From contig NZ_JH600070.1 of NCBI RefSeq assembly GCF_000245015.1, positions 2,080,634 to 2,144,633 on the forward strand: a stretch of 64,000 nucleotides of DNA. Reading direction: 5' to 3'. The first letter of the stretch is position 1, and each line of letters opens with the position of its first letter. A program made the position numbers and the translations under genes. Source of the stretch: Beggiatoa alba B18LD (lineage in GTDB: Bacteria; Pseudomonadota; Gammaproteobacteria; Beggiatoales; Beggiatoaceae). Positions 1 to 7,844 of this stretch are shown here, piece after piece. The notes below the pieces were generated by a model. That model worked only from the letters and a program-made list of their open reading frames with translations, did not search any database and had not been told where the DNA came from.

Positions 1-791
1 CAGGCGAAGCAAATGTAACATCAGGTAGCAAAGTCTATGAAAACTTAGAAATCCTGATTGCTATGACCCGCCCTGAAGCAGATGGAATGCCCTACAAGGT
101 CGACATCACCTTACAAGAAGCGGGCGCAACCGCAACAACAGAGCCAGCCCAAGCGTTTGACTACGATATCAACAATCCAATGCCATTTAAACAAGCCTTA
201 CAAGCTTACCTAGTCAAAAACCTGAATTTAACCCCCCTAGATGGTTCTGCCCTACCAGAGCCAACAACACCCAGCACACCCGCAAAAACAACTCCTGTTG
301 CTGAAAAAGCCATGAGTTCTGCACCTGCAACGCCTGTTGTCAACCAACCCAGCACAACGGCTGTTTATACCGATACCCCTCCTGGCACAGTTTCGGGTAA
401 AAACGAAGTGCAATTGCAAAATGTTAGCCCCTCAGTAAAATCCATTAACATCAAAACACAAGGGTCTGTACTTGTTCAAGAGCAGTTAAACACCGTTAGC
501 GACATGGTACGTAGTACGATTCATAACTCTAAATTACGGGTTGAACGTGCAATGGTTTCTGGTGACATGAATGTTGTCTCTGGTGCAAAGGTTTATGAAA
601 ACTTAGAAATTGTTGTTGCGGTAGAACGTCCTGAAAGTGATGGAAAACCCTATAAAGTCGGGATTACATTACAAGAAGCAGGTGCGTCAGGCACACCCGA
701 ATTATTTGATTACTATCCTGAAAAAGCTGACGTTTTTAAAACCTCTTTAGAAGCCTATTTAATGAAAAATTTGGACTTACGCCCTCGTTAA
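1..791 (+). CDS. Repeat-domain protein, 3' part only (5' end outside window)
   Basis: The reading frame is open from base 3 with no stop upstream of the first ATG at 63, so the gene starts before the window. About 262 residues are visible. Two copies of a domain of roughly 80 residues occur: each has a segment of the type SGxKVYENLEI, then RPExDGxPYKVxITLQEAGA, then a short acidic or aromatic stretch and AYLxKNLxLxPR near the end. The copies are joined by a Pro/Thr/Ala-rich linker (about residues 77-120). The composition suggests an exported or surface protein, but the N-terminus is not visible. I do not recognise the family. A strong hairpin terminator follows 30 bases after the stop. Confidence 0.7.
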   Translation, partial: GEANVTSGSKVYENLEILIAMTRPEADGMPYKVDITLQEAGATATTEPAQAFDYDINNPMPFKQALQAYLVKNLNLTPLDGSALPEPTTPSTPAKTTPVAEKAMSSAPATPVVNQPSTTAVYTDTPPGTVSGKNEVQLQNVSPSVKSINIKTQGSVLVQEQLNTVSDMVRSTIHNSKLRVERAMVSGDMNVVSGAKVYENLEIVVAVERPESDGKPYKVGITLQEAGASGTPELFDYYPEKADVFKTSLEAYLMKNLDLRPR

Positions 792-822
792 TCATTGCAG
801 TATCCTTGTTGAACCTCAAATA

Positions 823-859
823 AAAAAAGGAGCGTGTGAATATACACTCTCCTTTTTTT
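823..859 (+). terminator. Rho-independent terminator after the repeat-domain gene
   Basis: An A-rich arm ending in GGAG and GTGT pairs with ACACTCTCC followed by a run of T, with a short AT loop. It lies 30 bases past the stop at 791. Because both ends are A/T runs it could work in both directions. Confidence 0.75.
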
Positions 860-892
860 GTCTAATCCTTTTTTGACTTAGCAAACCTTAAT

Positions 893-1300
893 AACTTGAG
901 TTCTGCAAATTATTTTAAAGAAACAATGACTTGTCTGAGTCAGAATTCACAAAATTTTCAGAATTAGCAGAATTAAAAAGCATGATTCATCTTACTTTTT
1001 GGTTTAAGGGTTTTAAATTCCGCTAATTCTGTTAATTCTGAAAATCCTGATTCAGACAATATTTTAATCTTGTCTGGTGAATTCCGATGAAAAACAAGAG
1101 AGTAATCTCTGCCAGACCTGCTAGGTTTTGAAAATCTAGCAGGTCTTTTTTTGTCTGAATCAGAATTCACAGAATTTTCAGAATTAGCAGAATTAAAAAC
1201 ATAATTTTTTATTCTTTTAATTTTCTTGTCTTTTTAATTCTGAAAATTCTGATTCAGACAAGCTGTTGTCTTTTTAAAAGAAACTCGCCGAACTCAAGTT
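893..1300. mobile_element. MITE-like modular repeat, family 1, compound copy
   Basis: Degenerate left terminus AACTTGAGTT (893) and matching right terminus AACTCAAGTT (ends 1300). Inside are one core in standard orientation (about 933-1058, bounded by TTGTCTGAGTCAG and CTGATTCAGACAA), the spacer containing TCTTGTCTGGTGAATTCC, a GACCTGCTAGG hairpin (about 1117-1147), and a second core (about 1153-1261) followed by a reversed copy of the usual left flank. It therefore looks like two elements fused into a larger palindrome-like unit. It fills most of the gene-free stretch 792-1396. Short reading frames inside it are not credible genes. Confidence 0.75.
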
Positions 1301-1326
1301 ATAATACGTTTGCTATATAAACCAAC

Positions 1327-1363
1327 AAAAAACCCCTTTTTTGGATGAAAAAAGGGGGTTTTT
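1327..1363. terminator. Bidirectional terminator after the lolB-rhodanese operon
   Basis: Long A-rich/T-rich hairpin with a GC core: AAAAAACCCC pairs with GGGGGTTTTT across a short GGATG-containing loop. It lies about 35 bases beyond the rhodanese stop codon on the minus strand. Confidence 0.8.
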
Positions 1364-1396
1364 AGGTATTGCTTTAACCAGCTAATATTAAATGAT

Positions 1397-1744
1397 TTAT
1401 TGAATAGTTTCATTTAAGTTCATAGGCTCTACAGGTAAGCCTATTTGTGCCCACGCAACAATACCGCCTTTTAAATTAAAGATGCGTTTATACCCTTTTT
1501 GCATGAGAAACATGCAGGCTTGCCATGAGCGGTTGCCTGTACGGCAATAAATAACAACATCGTCATCTTGAGGAATATCATTGATGCGTAAGGGTAGCAC
1601 TGTGAGTGGCATAGGTTCGCCTTTTGCGATAGAGGCTTGCATCATTTCTTGAGGGGTACGGACATCGATGAGTCTGGGAGGAGTGTCCGATGCTAACCAC
1701 TCGGATAATTCACGAGAATCAATTTCTTTTACTAACATGGTCAT
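1397..1744 (-). CDS. Single-domain rhodanese-like sulfurtransferase
   Basis: 115 residues, one rhodanese domain filling the protein and no signal peptide, so probably cytoplasmic. The CH2A-like motif LIDVRTPQEM is near residues 25-34. The active-site loop begins at Cys67 in YCRTGNRS, and a GGIVAW segment ends the fold. Such proteins carry a persulfide on the loop cysteine and pass sulfur to acceptors. The true partner cannot be told from sequence. It is the last gene of a minus-strand operon after the TPR lipoprotein and lolB (32-base gap) and is followed by a strong hairpin. In many gammaproteobacteria ispE follows lolB; here the rhodanese takes that place. ATG at 1744 or at 1738 would both fit. 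Confidence 0.88.
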   Translation of the reverse strand: MTMLVKEIDSRELSEWLASDTPPRLIDVRTPQEMMQASIAKGEPMPLTVLPLRINDIPQDDDVVIYCRTGNRSWQACMFLMQKGYKRIFNLKGGIVAWAQIGLPVEPMNLNETIQ

Positions 1745-1776
1745 TAATCAGCCTTTTTTCCTACGGGTTTAAAAAA

Positions 1777-2412
1777 TTATAACGATTTCACTGTTGTTTC
1801 AGCGGGTTGTAATTGCCATTGTGAGATGACAATTTTTACAGTGAATTGGTTGTTTGTGAGTGTTAGTTTTGTGGGTAGAACATACCCATTAAAGCTGTCA
1901 TAGCGTTCGTAACGAATGCCCCAATTGGCTTGTTGGAGTTGGGATAATCGTCCTGCGTCATCGAGTTCATAGGTATTCGTGACTAAATCCCCATAGGATA
2001 AGCCACGAATCCAATAATATAAATTACTGACAGGTAAAGGTAAATGTGTAACTTCTTCTATTAAGGTATCAGGGTCTTGTGCGGTGTAGGTTTCATTTTC
2101 TGAAGTCTTTAACGTCACTTGTTGAGGACTACCTTGTAGAAGTAACGCGCCTTGTCCTGTTGGAGTGTTAAAGCGTAGTTCATAATCCGTTTTGTTTTGT
2201 GTCCAATAGGTGTTTGCTGTCCAGTTGTCGCTATCGGTTTGTATGGCAATTCGTCCTGTAATCCGCCATGTTTTGATAGCATTTAACCGTGTTTGATGTT
2301 GCTGCCATTGTGCCAGCTGGGTGGCGGTTGGGGGTTTAAAATTGATACCAGCGCACCCAGCAAATAGGCTAAAAAACAGGCATAAAAATGGTATAAAACG
2401 GGGTTGTATCAT
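1777..2412 (-). CDS. lolB: Outer-membrane lipoprotein receptor LolB
   Basis: 211 residues. A lipoprotein signal peptide ends in LFAGC, with the lipidated cysteine at residue 20. The mature part has the LolB pattern: an early W-x-x-GRIAI stretch (about residues 49-56), then beta-strand-rich sequence with NTPTGQGALLLQG, and LPVSNLYYWIRG in the middle. LolB accepts lipoproteins from periplasmic LolA and inserts them into the inner leaflet of the outer membrane. Its start ATG overlaps the TGA stop of the upstream TPR lipoprotein (ATGA), so the two are translationally coupled. This order is common in gammaproteobacteria. Confidence 0.9.
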   Translation of the reverse strand: MIQPRFIPFLCLFFSLFAGCAGINFKPPTATQLAQWQQHQTRLNAIKTWRITGRIAIQTDSDNWTANTYWTQNKTDYELRFNTPTGQGALLLQGSPQQVTLKTSENETYTAQDPDTLIEEVTHLPLPVSNLYYWIRGLSYGDLVTNTYELDDAGRLSQLQQANWGIRYERYDSFNGYVLPTKLTLTNNQFTVKIVISQWQLQPAETTVKSL

Positions 2413-4151
2413 GGTAAAAAACGGTTAATGACTTCTTTAAGAAATTTGTCTTCTGGGAAGGTTTGTGTTGCTTTTTCCCAAACTTGTTTCGCGCCTTCTT
2501 TATCACCACTGACCCATAAGACTTCGCCAAGGTGTGCGGCAATTTCGGGGTCATCTTTTTGTTGTTGGGCTTTGCGTAATTCTGCAATGGCTTCAGGGTA
2601 ACGCCCTAAGCGATATAAAACCCAGCCATGACTATCTAGGATGTAGTGGCTATTTGGAGAGAGGTTTAGGGCTTTTTTAATTAATTCATAGGCTTCTTCG
2701 TAGCGGTTTGTGTGGTCTGCGAGGGTAAAACCTAATGAGTTGTAGGCATGTGCGTTTTCTGGGTCTAATTCAATAATTTGACGGAAATCCTTCTCCATTT
2801 GGACGAGGTCATTCATTTTGATGGCGAGCATACCGCGTTGATAAAGGCTGTCGGTATTAGTCGGTGCGAGGGCAACAACACGATTATAAGTTGCCATTGC
2901 ATCTTGATAACGTTCTTTTTCTGCGTAGAGTTCTGCCTCAAAACGGAGCAGTTGTAAACTGTCTTCTTCCTGTTCTGTTGGCACATTGCGCAGGTATTCT
3001 ACAGCCGCGTTTAAATTACCTTGTTCTGAGAGTACCAACGCGATGCGCATTTGAGCTGTTAGGAAGTTATCTCCCGATTTAATTTTTTTATACCATGTCA
3101 GGGCTGTATCCCAATTTTTGGCTTTTTCTTCAACTTGTCCAAGATAGTAGTAAGCGATATCTGCTTGTTCTGCCTGTTTTTGTAAATCGGTGAAGAATTG
3201 GCGAGCTTCATCCAATTTATTGAGTTGTAACGCAAGAATACCTAAAGGAAATAGGACATCTTCAGGGCGGGGAAAAGTGGCTTGTATGCGTTTAAAGGCT
3301 TCAAAGGCTTTTTCATATTGTTCTCCGCTGGCTAACATGCGGGCATAAATGTAGCCGAAATCTGTTCTATTAGGATAAGCAGTGGCTGCTTTTTCCATCC
3401 ATGCAAGGGCTTCTGTTTCACGGTTTTGTTTTTGCAAAACGTGGGCATAGAGCGGTATCGCTTGCTCGTGGGTGGGGTCAGCATTCAGAATTTTTTGCAA
3501 AACCGTAATGGCTTTATCTAACTCATTACTGGCTATCAGTAGATTGGTATAACTGAGTAAAATCTGAGGATTATCGGGACGACGTTCAACGAGTTTTTCA
3601 ATGAGTGCGCGGGCACTGTCTTTGCCTTTGCGTTGTTCAAGCATGGCTAGAATCATTTCTAAACGATGCTGTTGATTACCTTGAGCATTATCGAGCATGG
3701 ATTCTAAATAATGTAAGGCTTCGTCAGTCCGTTCTTGTTGTAGAAGAATTGTTCCTAAGGCTTGGTAGGCATCAGGACTATTTGGTGCGAGTTTTAACCA
3801 TAAATTGGCGGCTTGAACGGCAAGTTCATAGGCGCGGGAAAAAAGCGCGGTTTGGGTGGCACGGGCGGCAAATTCGGGGTCTTTGGTTTTTTCAGCAAGG
3901 TTGAGATAACTTTGTGCAGATAAACTGTACTCTCCACGTTGTCTGGCAACTTCTCCGACTAATACATCATACATTGCTTCTTCTTGTTGAGAGGCAAACT
4001 CAGGGCTAGGCGGTAAAGTAGCGGCTAAGGTCGGGGATGGGTTAAGTGTATCCTGCCCTGCGTCCGCTGTTGCTTGTGCAGTGAGTTGATTCGCACAGCC
4101 AACCATGAGAAAAGCCAAACTCAGCATTTTTATATTTTTATAGATTTTCAT
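2409..4151 (-). CDS. TPR-repeat lipoprotein upstream of lolB
   Basis: 580 residues from the ATG at 4151, which has GGAG about 11 bases upstream. An in-frame TTG at 4160 sits almost on that GGAG, so I prefer the ATG. The lipobox LMVGC gives a lipidated Cys19. Nearly all the rest is tandem tetratricopeptide repeats (about residues 55-575), with typical helix signatures such as AYQALGTILLQQ, AYNSLGFTLAD and LGRYPEAIAELRKA. It is likely a periplasmic scaffold on the outer or inner membrane. Homologous TPR proteins precede lolB in many gammaproteobacteria, but their role is poorly defined. The stop overlaps the lolB start by four bases. Confidence 0.87.
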   Translation of the reverse strand: MKIYKNIKMLSLAFLMVGCANQLTAQATADAGQDTLNPSPTLAATLPPSPEFASQQEEAMYDVLVGEVARQRGEYSLSAQSYLNLAEKTKDPEFAARATQTALFSRAYELAVQAANLWLKLAPNSPDAYQALGTILLQQERTDEALHYLESMLDNAQGNQQHRLEMILAMLEQRKGKDSARALIEKLVERRPDNPQILLSYTNLLIASNELDKAITVLQKILNADPTHEQAIPLYAHVLQKQNRETEALAWMEKAATAYPNRTDFGYIYARMLASGEQYEKAFEAFKRIQATFPRPEDVLFPLGILALQLNKLDEARQFFTDLQKQAEQADIAYYYLGQVEEKAKNWDTALTWYKKIKSGDNFLTAQMRIALVLSEQGNLNAAVEYLRNVPTEQEEDSLQLLRFEAELYAEKERYQDAMATYNRVVALAPTNTDSLYQRGMLAIKMNDLVQMEKDFRQIIELDPENAHAYNSLGFTLADHTNRYEEAYELIKKALNLSPNSHYILDSHGWVLYRLGRYPEAIAELRKAQQQKDDPEIAAHLGEVLWVSGDKEGAKQVWEKATQTFPEDKFLKEVINRFLP

Positions 4152-4160
4152 CACAACCAA

Positions 4161-4498
4161 TACTCCAAAACAGTCATCGATATGATTACAAGTGATTCAA
4201 TATAGAGCGTTTAAACCTTGTCTTGATGAAGAACAAGTAATCCGAATTTTTAGCAATATTACACAAGCGGCATTGAATATGCGATAAATAAACATTTATT
4301 CAAAGAAAGTTATTCATTGTTGCTGGTGAATGGGTTTGTTTGCTAACTTATTAAATATAAGGTGATAATAAATGAATCTTGTGTTTAAGGTAGCTATCAG
4401 TAAGCATAGCGATACTTTTATGCTTTTGTCGCTTAAGAAAGGTTAATCAATGATTACCAAATATTAACCTGCTGGGGTATTTTCTTTATTTTATTTAA
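4161..4498. other. Gene-free stretch between divergent units
   Basis: About 340 bases of AT-rich sequence between the minus-strand TPR-lolB operon and the plus-strand DUF302 gene. It must hold both promoters, but I see no clear operator, hairpin or repeat-family copy. Confidence 0.5.
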
Positions 4499-4510
4499 TT
4501 GGCTAATTTC

Positions 4511-5002
4511 ATGATGCGTATTGTTATTTTTTTGTGTTTTCTAATCCCTATCAAGGTATTTTCGACAGAAGCAGTCACAGCGCAAGATGTTGGTGCTTTG
4601 TATATATATCAAGTTAAAGCGGATATAAATGAGGTCAAATCAGCCATAGAAATGGCAATTGTTAATCAAGGCTTACTGATTAGCAACACTTTACATCTGA
4701 GTGACATGTTGAACCGTACAGGACAAGAATTAGGCTTTACAACGCCTGTTTATCAATTTGCGGAAGCCGTTGAATTTTGTAGTGCAAAATTGGCTCATCA
4801 GATGGCACAGTTACATCCCGCTAACCTTGCAACCTGTCCCCTAACAATCAGTTTTTATACAACGCCTGATGATAATAAGATGGTCTCGATTGCCTTTCGC
4901 AAGGTTCAATTAATCGGTGAATCCGCAACCGTTACAGCGGTGAGTCAAGCAGTGACACAATTGCTAAAAACAATTATTGATGAGGCGATAGATGGTTTAT
5001 AA
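4511..5002 (+). CDS. Exported DUF302-domain protein
   Basis: 163 residues from ATG at 4511; an in-frame TTG at 4499 extends the frame only slightly. The N-terminus has a signal peptide (hydrophobic residues 4-17, likely cut after VFS). The rest resembles the DUF302 fold: a KADINEVKSAIEMAIVNQGLLI start, then the NPxxxxCPLTIS-like region (here NLATCPLTISFYT) and an FRKVQLIG strand. DUF302 proteins occur in sulfur oxidisers and other bacteria without an agreed function. The next gene, 28 bases downstream, encodes a membrane coiled-coil protein, and the two look like a transcription unit. Confidence 0.75.
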   Translation: MMRIVIFLCFLIPIKVFSTEAVTAQDVGALYIYQVKADINEVKSAIEMAIVNQGLLISNTLHLSDMLNRTGQELGFTTPVYQFAEAVEFCSAKLAHQMAQLHPANLATCPLTISFYTTPDDNKMVSIAFRKVQLIGESATVTAVSQAVTQLLKTIIDEAIDGL

Positions 5003-5030
5003 AACAATAAACTAATCATTTAATAATCCT

Positions 5031-5765
5031 ATGACAACTCAGCAATCTCCTGAAACACCTCATGAAAAAGAGAGCAAACAATCTGTTGATTCAACAGCTT
5101 GTTTACAAGTGTTATTGAATAATTTACATCCCGTTCTGGAGTCGTTACAAAATGATGTAAATTCACGCAGTCAACGTTATGTTTTATTTCAAGAAATACT
5201 ATATGTCGTTGCGACGATTACCGCCTTTTTAATTGGCTATCTATTCTACCTTGTGTATATGGTCACAATGGATATGCACAAATTAACTGACTATATGGAA
5301 ACTGTTTCCACGCATTTTGTAGCAATGTCTAAAAATGTAGAAGAGATGCGAACCGAAATGCGAACCATCACCCAGCATAGTGGACAAGTCTCTTCGCTCA
5401 TGTCCAATATGGAACAGACGATGAAAAATATACAAACAACGATGGGGCAAATGCAGACGACTATGCACACAATGGCGGGTGCTATCACACATATAGATCA
5501 AAACATTACTGCCAATTTAGGGGGGATGCAAACGAATTTGCATGATATTAATCAACGGATGACTACATTAACCGAACATATAGGACAAATTCGGACAGAA
5601 ATGCAAGAAATTCGAACTAATACCAACGCAATCAGTTTTAATCTGCGTCAAATGACAACCGACATGAATGTCTTAACGCGCAGTATAACCCCGCTTGTTC
5701 AACGGTTTAATAACCTTCCGTGGTCTATGATGCCCAGCGGAATGCCGATGTTTCCGTTTTTTTAA
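5031..5765 (+). CDS. Single-span membrane protein with long Met/Thr-rich coiled coil
   Basis: 244 residues. A polar 45-residue N-terminus leads to one strong transmembrane segment (about residues 52-77) and then some 140 residues of heptad-like sequence rich in Met, Thr, Gln and Asn (TMKNIQTTMGQMQTTMHTM and similar). This resembles the signalling helices of chemoreceptors but lacks their conserved hairpin tip. The C-terminus is short, hydrophobic and Met/Pro-rich. It shares an operon with the DUF302 gene. The topology suggests a membrane-tethered periplasmic rod. I do not recognise a named family. Confidence 0.65.
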   Translation: MTTQQSPETPHEKESKQSVDSTACLQVLLNNLHPVLESLQNDVNSRSQRYVLFQEILYVVATITAFLIGYLFYLVYMVTMDMHKLTDYMETVSTHFVAMSKNVEEMRTEMRTITQHSGQVSSLMSNMEQTMKNIQTTMGQMQTTMHTMAGAITHIDQNITANLGGMQTNLHDINQRMTTLTEHIGQIRTEMQEIRTNTNAISFNLRQMTTDMNVLTRSITPLVQRFNNLPWSMMPSGMPMFPFF

Positions 5766-5767
5766 AT

Positions 5768-5970
5768 AACCTGTAACAAAAGACCTGCTAGGTTTTTAAA
5801 AAACTAGTAGGTCTTTTGTTGTCTGAATCAGAATTCACAGAATTTTCAGAATTAAAAAGCGTGATTCACCTTAAACTTTTGGTTTAAAAGTTTTAAATCC
5901 TGTTAATTCTGAAAATCTTGATTCAGACAAGCTGTTGTCTTTTTTAAAAGAAATTCGCCAAACTCAGGTT
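5768..5970. mobile_element. MITE-like repeat family 1, copy with inverted core
   Basis: Begins AACCTGTAACAAAAGACC and contains the GACCTGCTAGG hairpin (5782-5814), which may also terminate the preceding gene. The core spans 5819-5930 between TTGTCTGAATCAG and TTGATTCAGACAA. The right flank (AGCTGTTGTC then AAGAAATTCGCC) is the reverse complement of the usual left flank and ends AACTCAGGTT at 5970. Relative to that flank the core is inverted compared with the copy at 56111-56430. It lies two bases from the gspM stop codon. Confidence 0.75.
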
Positions 5971-5972
5971 TT

Positions 5973-6479
5973 TTATTCCGCCGTGCGTACTGTTCCACGA
6001 AATAACAATAAACGCACTTTTACGCGGTCATTCGCACGCAGTCGTTCAATTGTACTGGTAGCGACTTGTACACTATAACGGTTGTATAAATCGGCGAGCC
6101 ATTGCGATAATGCGGAAAAACTCACATCATCAAATAGGACTCGTACACTATCATCGCCTTGTGGTTCAATCCGTTTTGGCACTTTGGCTAAAGCACTTTG
6201 ATTTAATGCGGTATCAACCGCACTGAGTAAAGATTGATTTTGTCCCGTGTTTGCCTGTGGACTGCTCGTTGTTTGTTGGCGTAATTGCCGAATTTCATTG
6301 GCAGCATTTTGCATCCACGCTAAATTGGCTTGTTGGGCAATCACGCTGTTAGTAAGGTCTTGCTGATTCATCACCAGCGGTCGCCACACTAAGGCGTAAA
6401 TCAGCATAACAACGCTGATAATCGCGCCGAGAATTAGAATATAACGTTCTCGTGTTTCTAATTGTTTAAACCATTGCAT
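5973..6479 (-). CDS. gspM: Type II secretion protein GspM, stand-alone
   Basis: 168 residues with the GspM layout: a short cytoplasmic segment (MQWFKQLETRERYILI), one transmembrane helix (about 15-34), a periplasmic coiled coil (QQANLAWMQNAANEIRQLRQQ) and a small C-terminal ferredoxin-like domain ending in VRLLLFRG. In type II secretion systems GspM binds GspL in the inner-membrane platform. The usual neighbours gspL and gspN are not here; both sides are MITE-like repeats, and the next gene is an Rpn nuclease. It may have been separated from its operon, or the other gsp genes may lie elsewhere. A related PilO-like role is a weaker alternative. Confidence 0.8.
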   Translation of the reverse strand: MQWFKQLETRERYILILGAIISVVMLIYALVWRPLVMNQQDLTNSVIAQQANLAWMQNAANEIRQLRQQTTSSPQANTGQNQSLLSAVDTALNQSALAKVPKRIEPQGDDSVRVLFDDVSFSALSQWLADLYNRYSVQVATSTIERLRANDRVKVRLLLFRGTVRTAE

Positions 6480-6500
6480 GATATTTCACTGAGTTAATTT

Positions 6501-6625
6501 AACCTGAGTTTTACGAGTTTCTTTTAAAAAAAGACAACAGCTTGTCTGAATCAGGATTCACAGGATTTTCAGGATTAAAAAGCGTGATTCACCTGACTTT
6601 TTGGTTTGAGGGTTTTAGATTCTGT
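6501..6625. mobile_element. Left half of a MITE-like family 1 element
   Basis: Starts AACCTGAGTT, runs through GACAACAGC into the standard core from TTGTCTGAATCAGG (about 6531) to GGTTTTAGATTCTGTTA. It then breaks off where a family 2 terminus begins. The matching right half resumes near 7689, beyond the Rpn gene. Confidence 0.7.
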
Positions 6626-6702
6626 TATAGTAAACGTACCATAAAATGATTTAAATTTAGAACTGGCAGTCTTCCACATTGTTTTATAGTGTGTTTACTC
6701 TA
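6626..6702. mobile_element. MITE-like repeat, family 2 (TATAGTAAACGTA termini)
   Basis: About 77 bases. The left terminus TATAGTAAACGTACCATAAA resembles the one at 21640-21734 and contains the same inner ACTGGCAGTC. The right terminus reads, on the minus strand, TAGAGTAAACACACTATAAA. The right terminus contains the stop codon and last two sense codons of the Rpn nuclease gene. Confidence 0.6.
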
Positions 6703-7630
6703 ATCGCTCAATTTCTTCGCGTGTTAAGCCCGTCGCAACCATAATGAGTTCAAGAGGAGCATTGCTTTGCTTTAGTGCTATTGCGACTTTTATTCTTTCT
6801 TGTGCAATTTTTATTCTTTCTTGTTCAATCCCTTGCTCAATTCCTTTTTTAACCCCTTGTTCAATCCCAATCTCAATGCCCTTCTCCAGACCTATTTCAA
6901 TTCCTTCCTGTTTAGCCGTATCAAGCACATTGATAAAATCGCGGTAGTATTTCAAACTCAATTCATACGCATGGCGGTCTTCATAACTCATATTCGCTAA
7001 TTTCGCTAACGCAAAAGCGTCTTCGATAATATCGCCTTGAAATTCTCTCGGCATATCGTCAAATGTCACTAATTCACGGAGAAAATATAACCACCATTCC
7101 AAATGGTTCGCTAATTCGGATTCTTGTTTTTTGAATTTCGCCATTTCTATGTAAATGAAGTTCAATTTCTTAAACATCACTTCTTTACTGTAAATATCGG
7201 TTATTTGTCCGAAATGTAAGTAACGCTCATCGGGAAAGCTGGCTAAGGAGAAGTCTAAAATGCCAATGAAATAAATCGGGGTTAATTCAAAATCCCATTT
7301 GCCTTTTTTGGCTTGGTCTTGAATTAAGAAGCTGGCGTAATAGGTAGCGCGGTCTTGAAAGTGTTCTTGTTTCGCACGTTGTAATTCAACAATGAATTCC
7401 TGATTTTTTTCATCACGGCAATAAATATCGAAGATGGCACGTCGGTCTTCTTCTAACATGCCGAGCTTTTCAATATTTTTAAATTCTAAGCTGACAATTT
7501 TGTGTTTTATCGGTAATAAATCATTGAGGAAGCTGATGAGTAGGGGTTTACTTTCTTCACTACCGAAGATTTTTTTAAAGCCAAAATCGGTGAAGGGGTT
7601 GATGAATGTGCCTAGAGATTTGTCGGTCAT
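6695..7630 (-). CDS. Rpn-family PD-(D/E)XK nuclease / putative transposase
   Basis: 311 residues. The N-terminal NPFTDFGFKKIFGSEESKPL motif is the hallmark of the Rpn/YhgA-like family (PDDEXK_2). Probable catalytic positions are the Asp in AIFDIYC and the E-x-Q of FIVELQRAK. Rpn proteins are small DNA endonucleases that promote RecA-independent recombination in E. coli. The C-terminus (about residues 235-290) is a repetitive coiled-coil-like tail of GIEIG, GIEQG and QERIK units, also typical. The gene has no operon partner. Family 2 termini lie on both sides in the same orientation (6626 and 7658), and the unit splits a family 1 repeat, so it looks like a cassette. Its stop codon lies in the repeat. 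Confidence 0.85.
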   Translation of the reverse strand: MTDKSLGTFINPFTDFGFKKIFGSEESKPLLISFLNDLLPIKHKIVSLEFKNIEKLGMLEEDRRAIFDIYCRDEKNQEFIVELQRAKQEHFQDRATYYASFLIQDQAKKGKWDFELTPIYFIGILDFSLASFPDERYLHFGQITDIYSKEVMFKKLNFIYIEMAKFKKQESELANHLEWWLYFLRELVTFDDMPREFQGDIIEDAFALAKLANMSYEDRHAYELSLKYYRDFINVLDTAKQEGIEIGLEKGIEIGIEQGVKKGIEQGIEQERIKIAQERIKVAIALKQSNAPLELIMVATGLTREEIERLE

Positions 7631-7657
7631 GTTGATGCGTCCTCATGCTTGGGAAGA

Positions 7658-7690
7658 TATAGTAAACGTATCATAAAATTATTTAAATTG
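7658..7690. repeat. Single terminus of repeat family 2
   Basis: TATAGTAAACGTATCATAAA and following bases match 6626-6659 in direct orientation with only a few differences. It is placed just upstream of the Rpn start codon and immediately before the resumed half of the family 1 element. Confidence 0.6.
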
Positions 7691-7844
7691 GGGTTTAAAT
7701 TCTGTTAATCCTGAAAATCCTGATTCAGACAATGTTTTTAATCTTGTCTAGTCAGAAATTTTCGCATGTTCCGACAGAGCTGCTAGGTTTTCAAAACCTA
7801 GCAGGTCTTTATTTTATTTTATAAAATCTCGCCGAACTCAGGTT
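7689..7844. mobile_element. Right half of a MITE-like family 1 element
   Basis: Resumes at GGGGTTTAAATTCTGTTAA, continues to CTGATTCAGACAA, the TAATCTTGTCT spacer, the CTGCTAGG hairpin (about 7780-7808) and the right terminus CTCGCCGAACTCAGGTT ending 7844. The last bases overlap the stop codon of the EEP hydrolase gene. Its first 17 or so bases repeat the end of the left half at 6610-6626. Confidence 0.7.

Noticed and set aside
973-1170. 65-residue minus-strand frame
   Set aside because: Entirely within the family 1 repeat; similar frames in other copies are not conserved.
893-1300. Possible CRISPR array because of repeated short motifs
   Set aside because: The repeats are inverted modules of one dispersed element, not direct repeats of constant length with unique spacers, and no cas genes are present.
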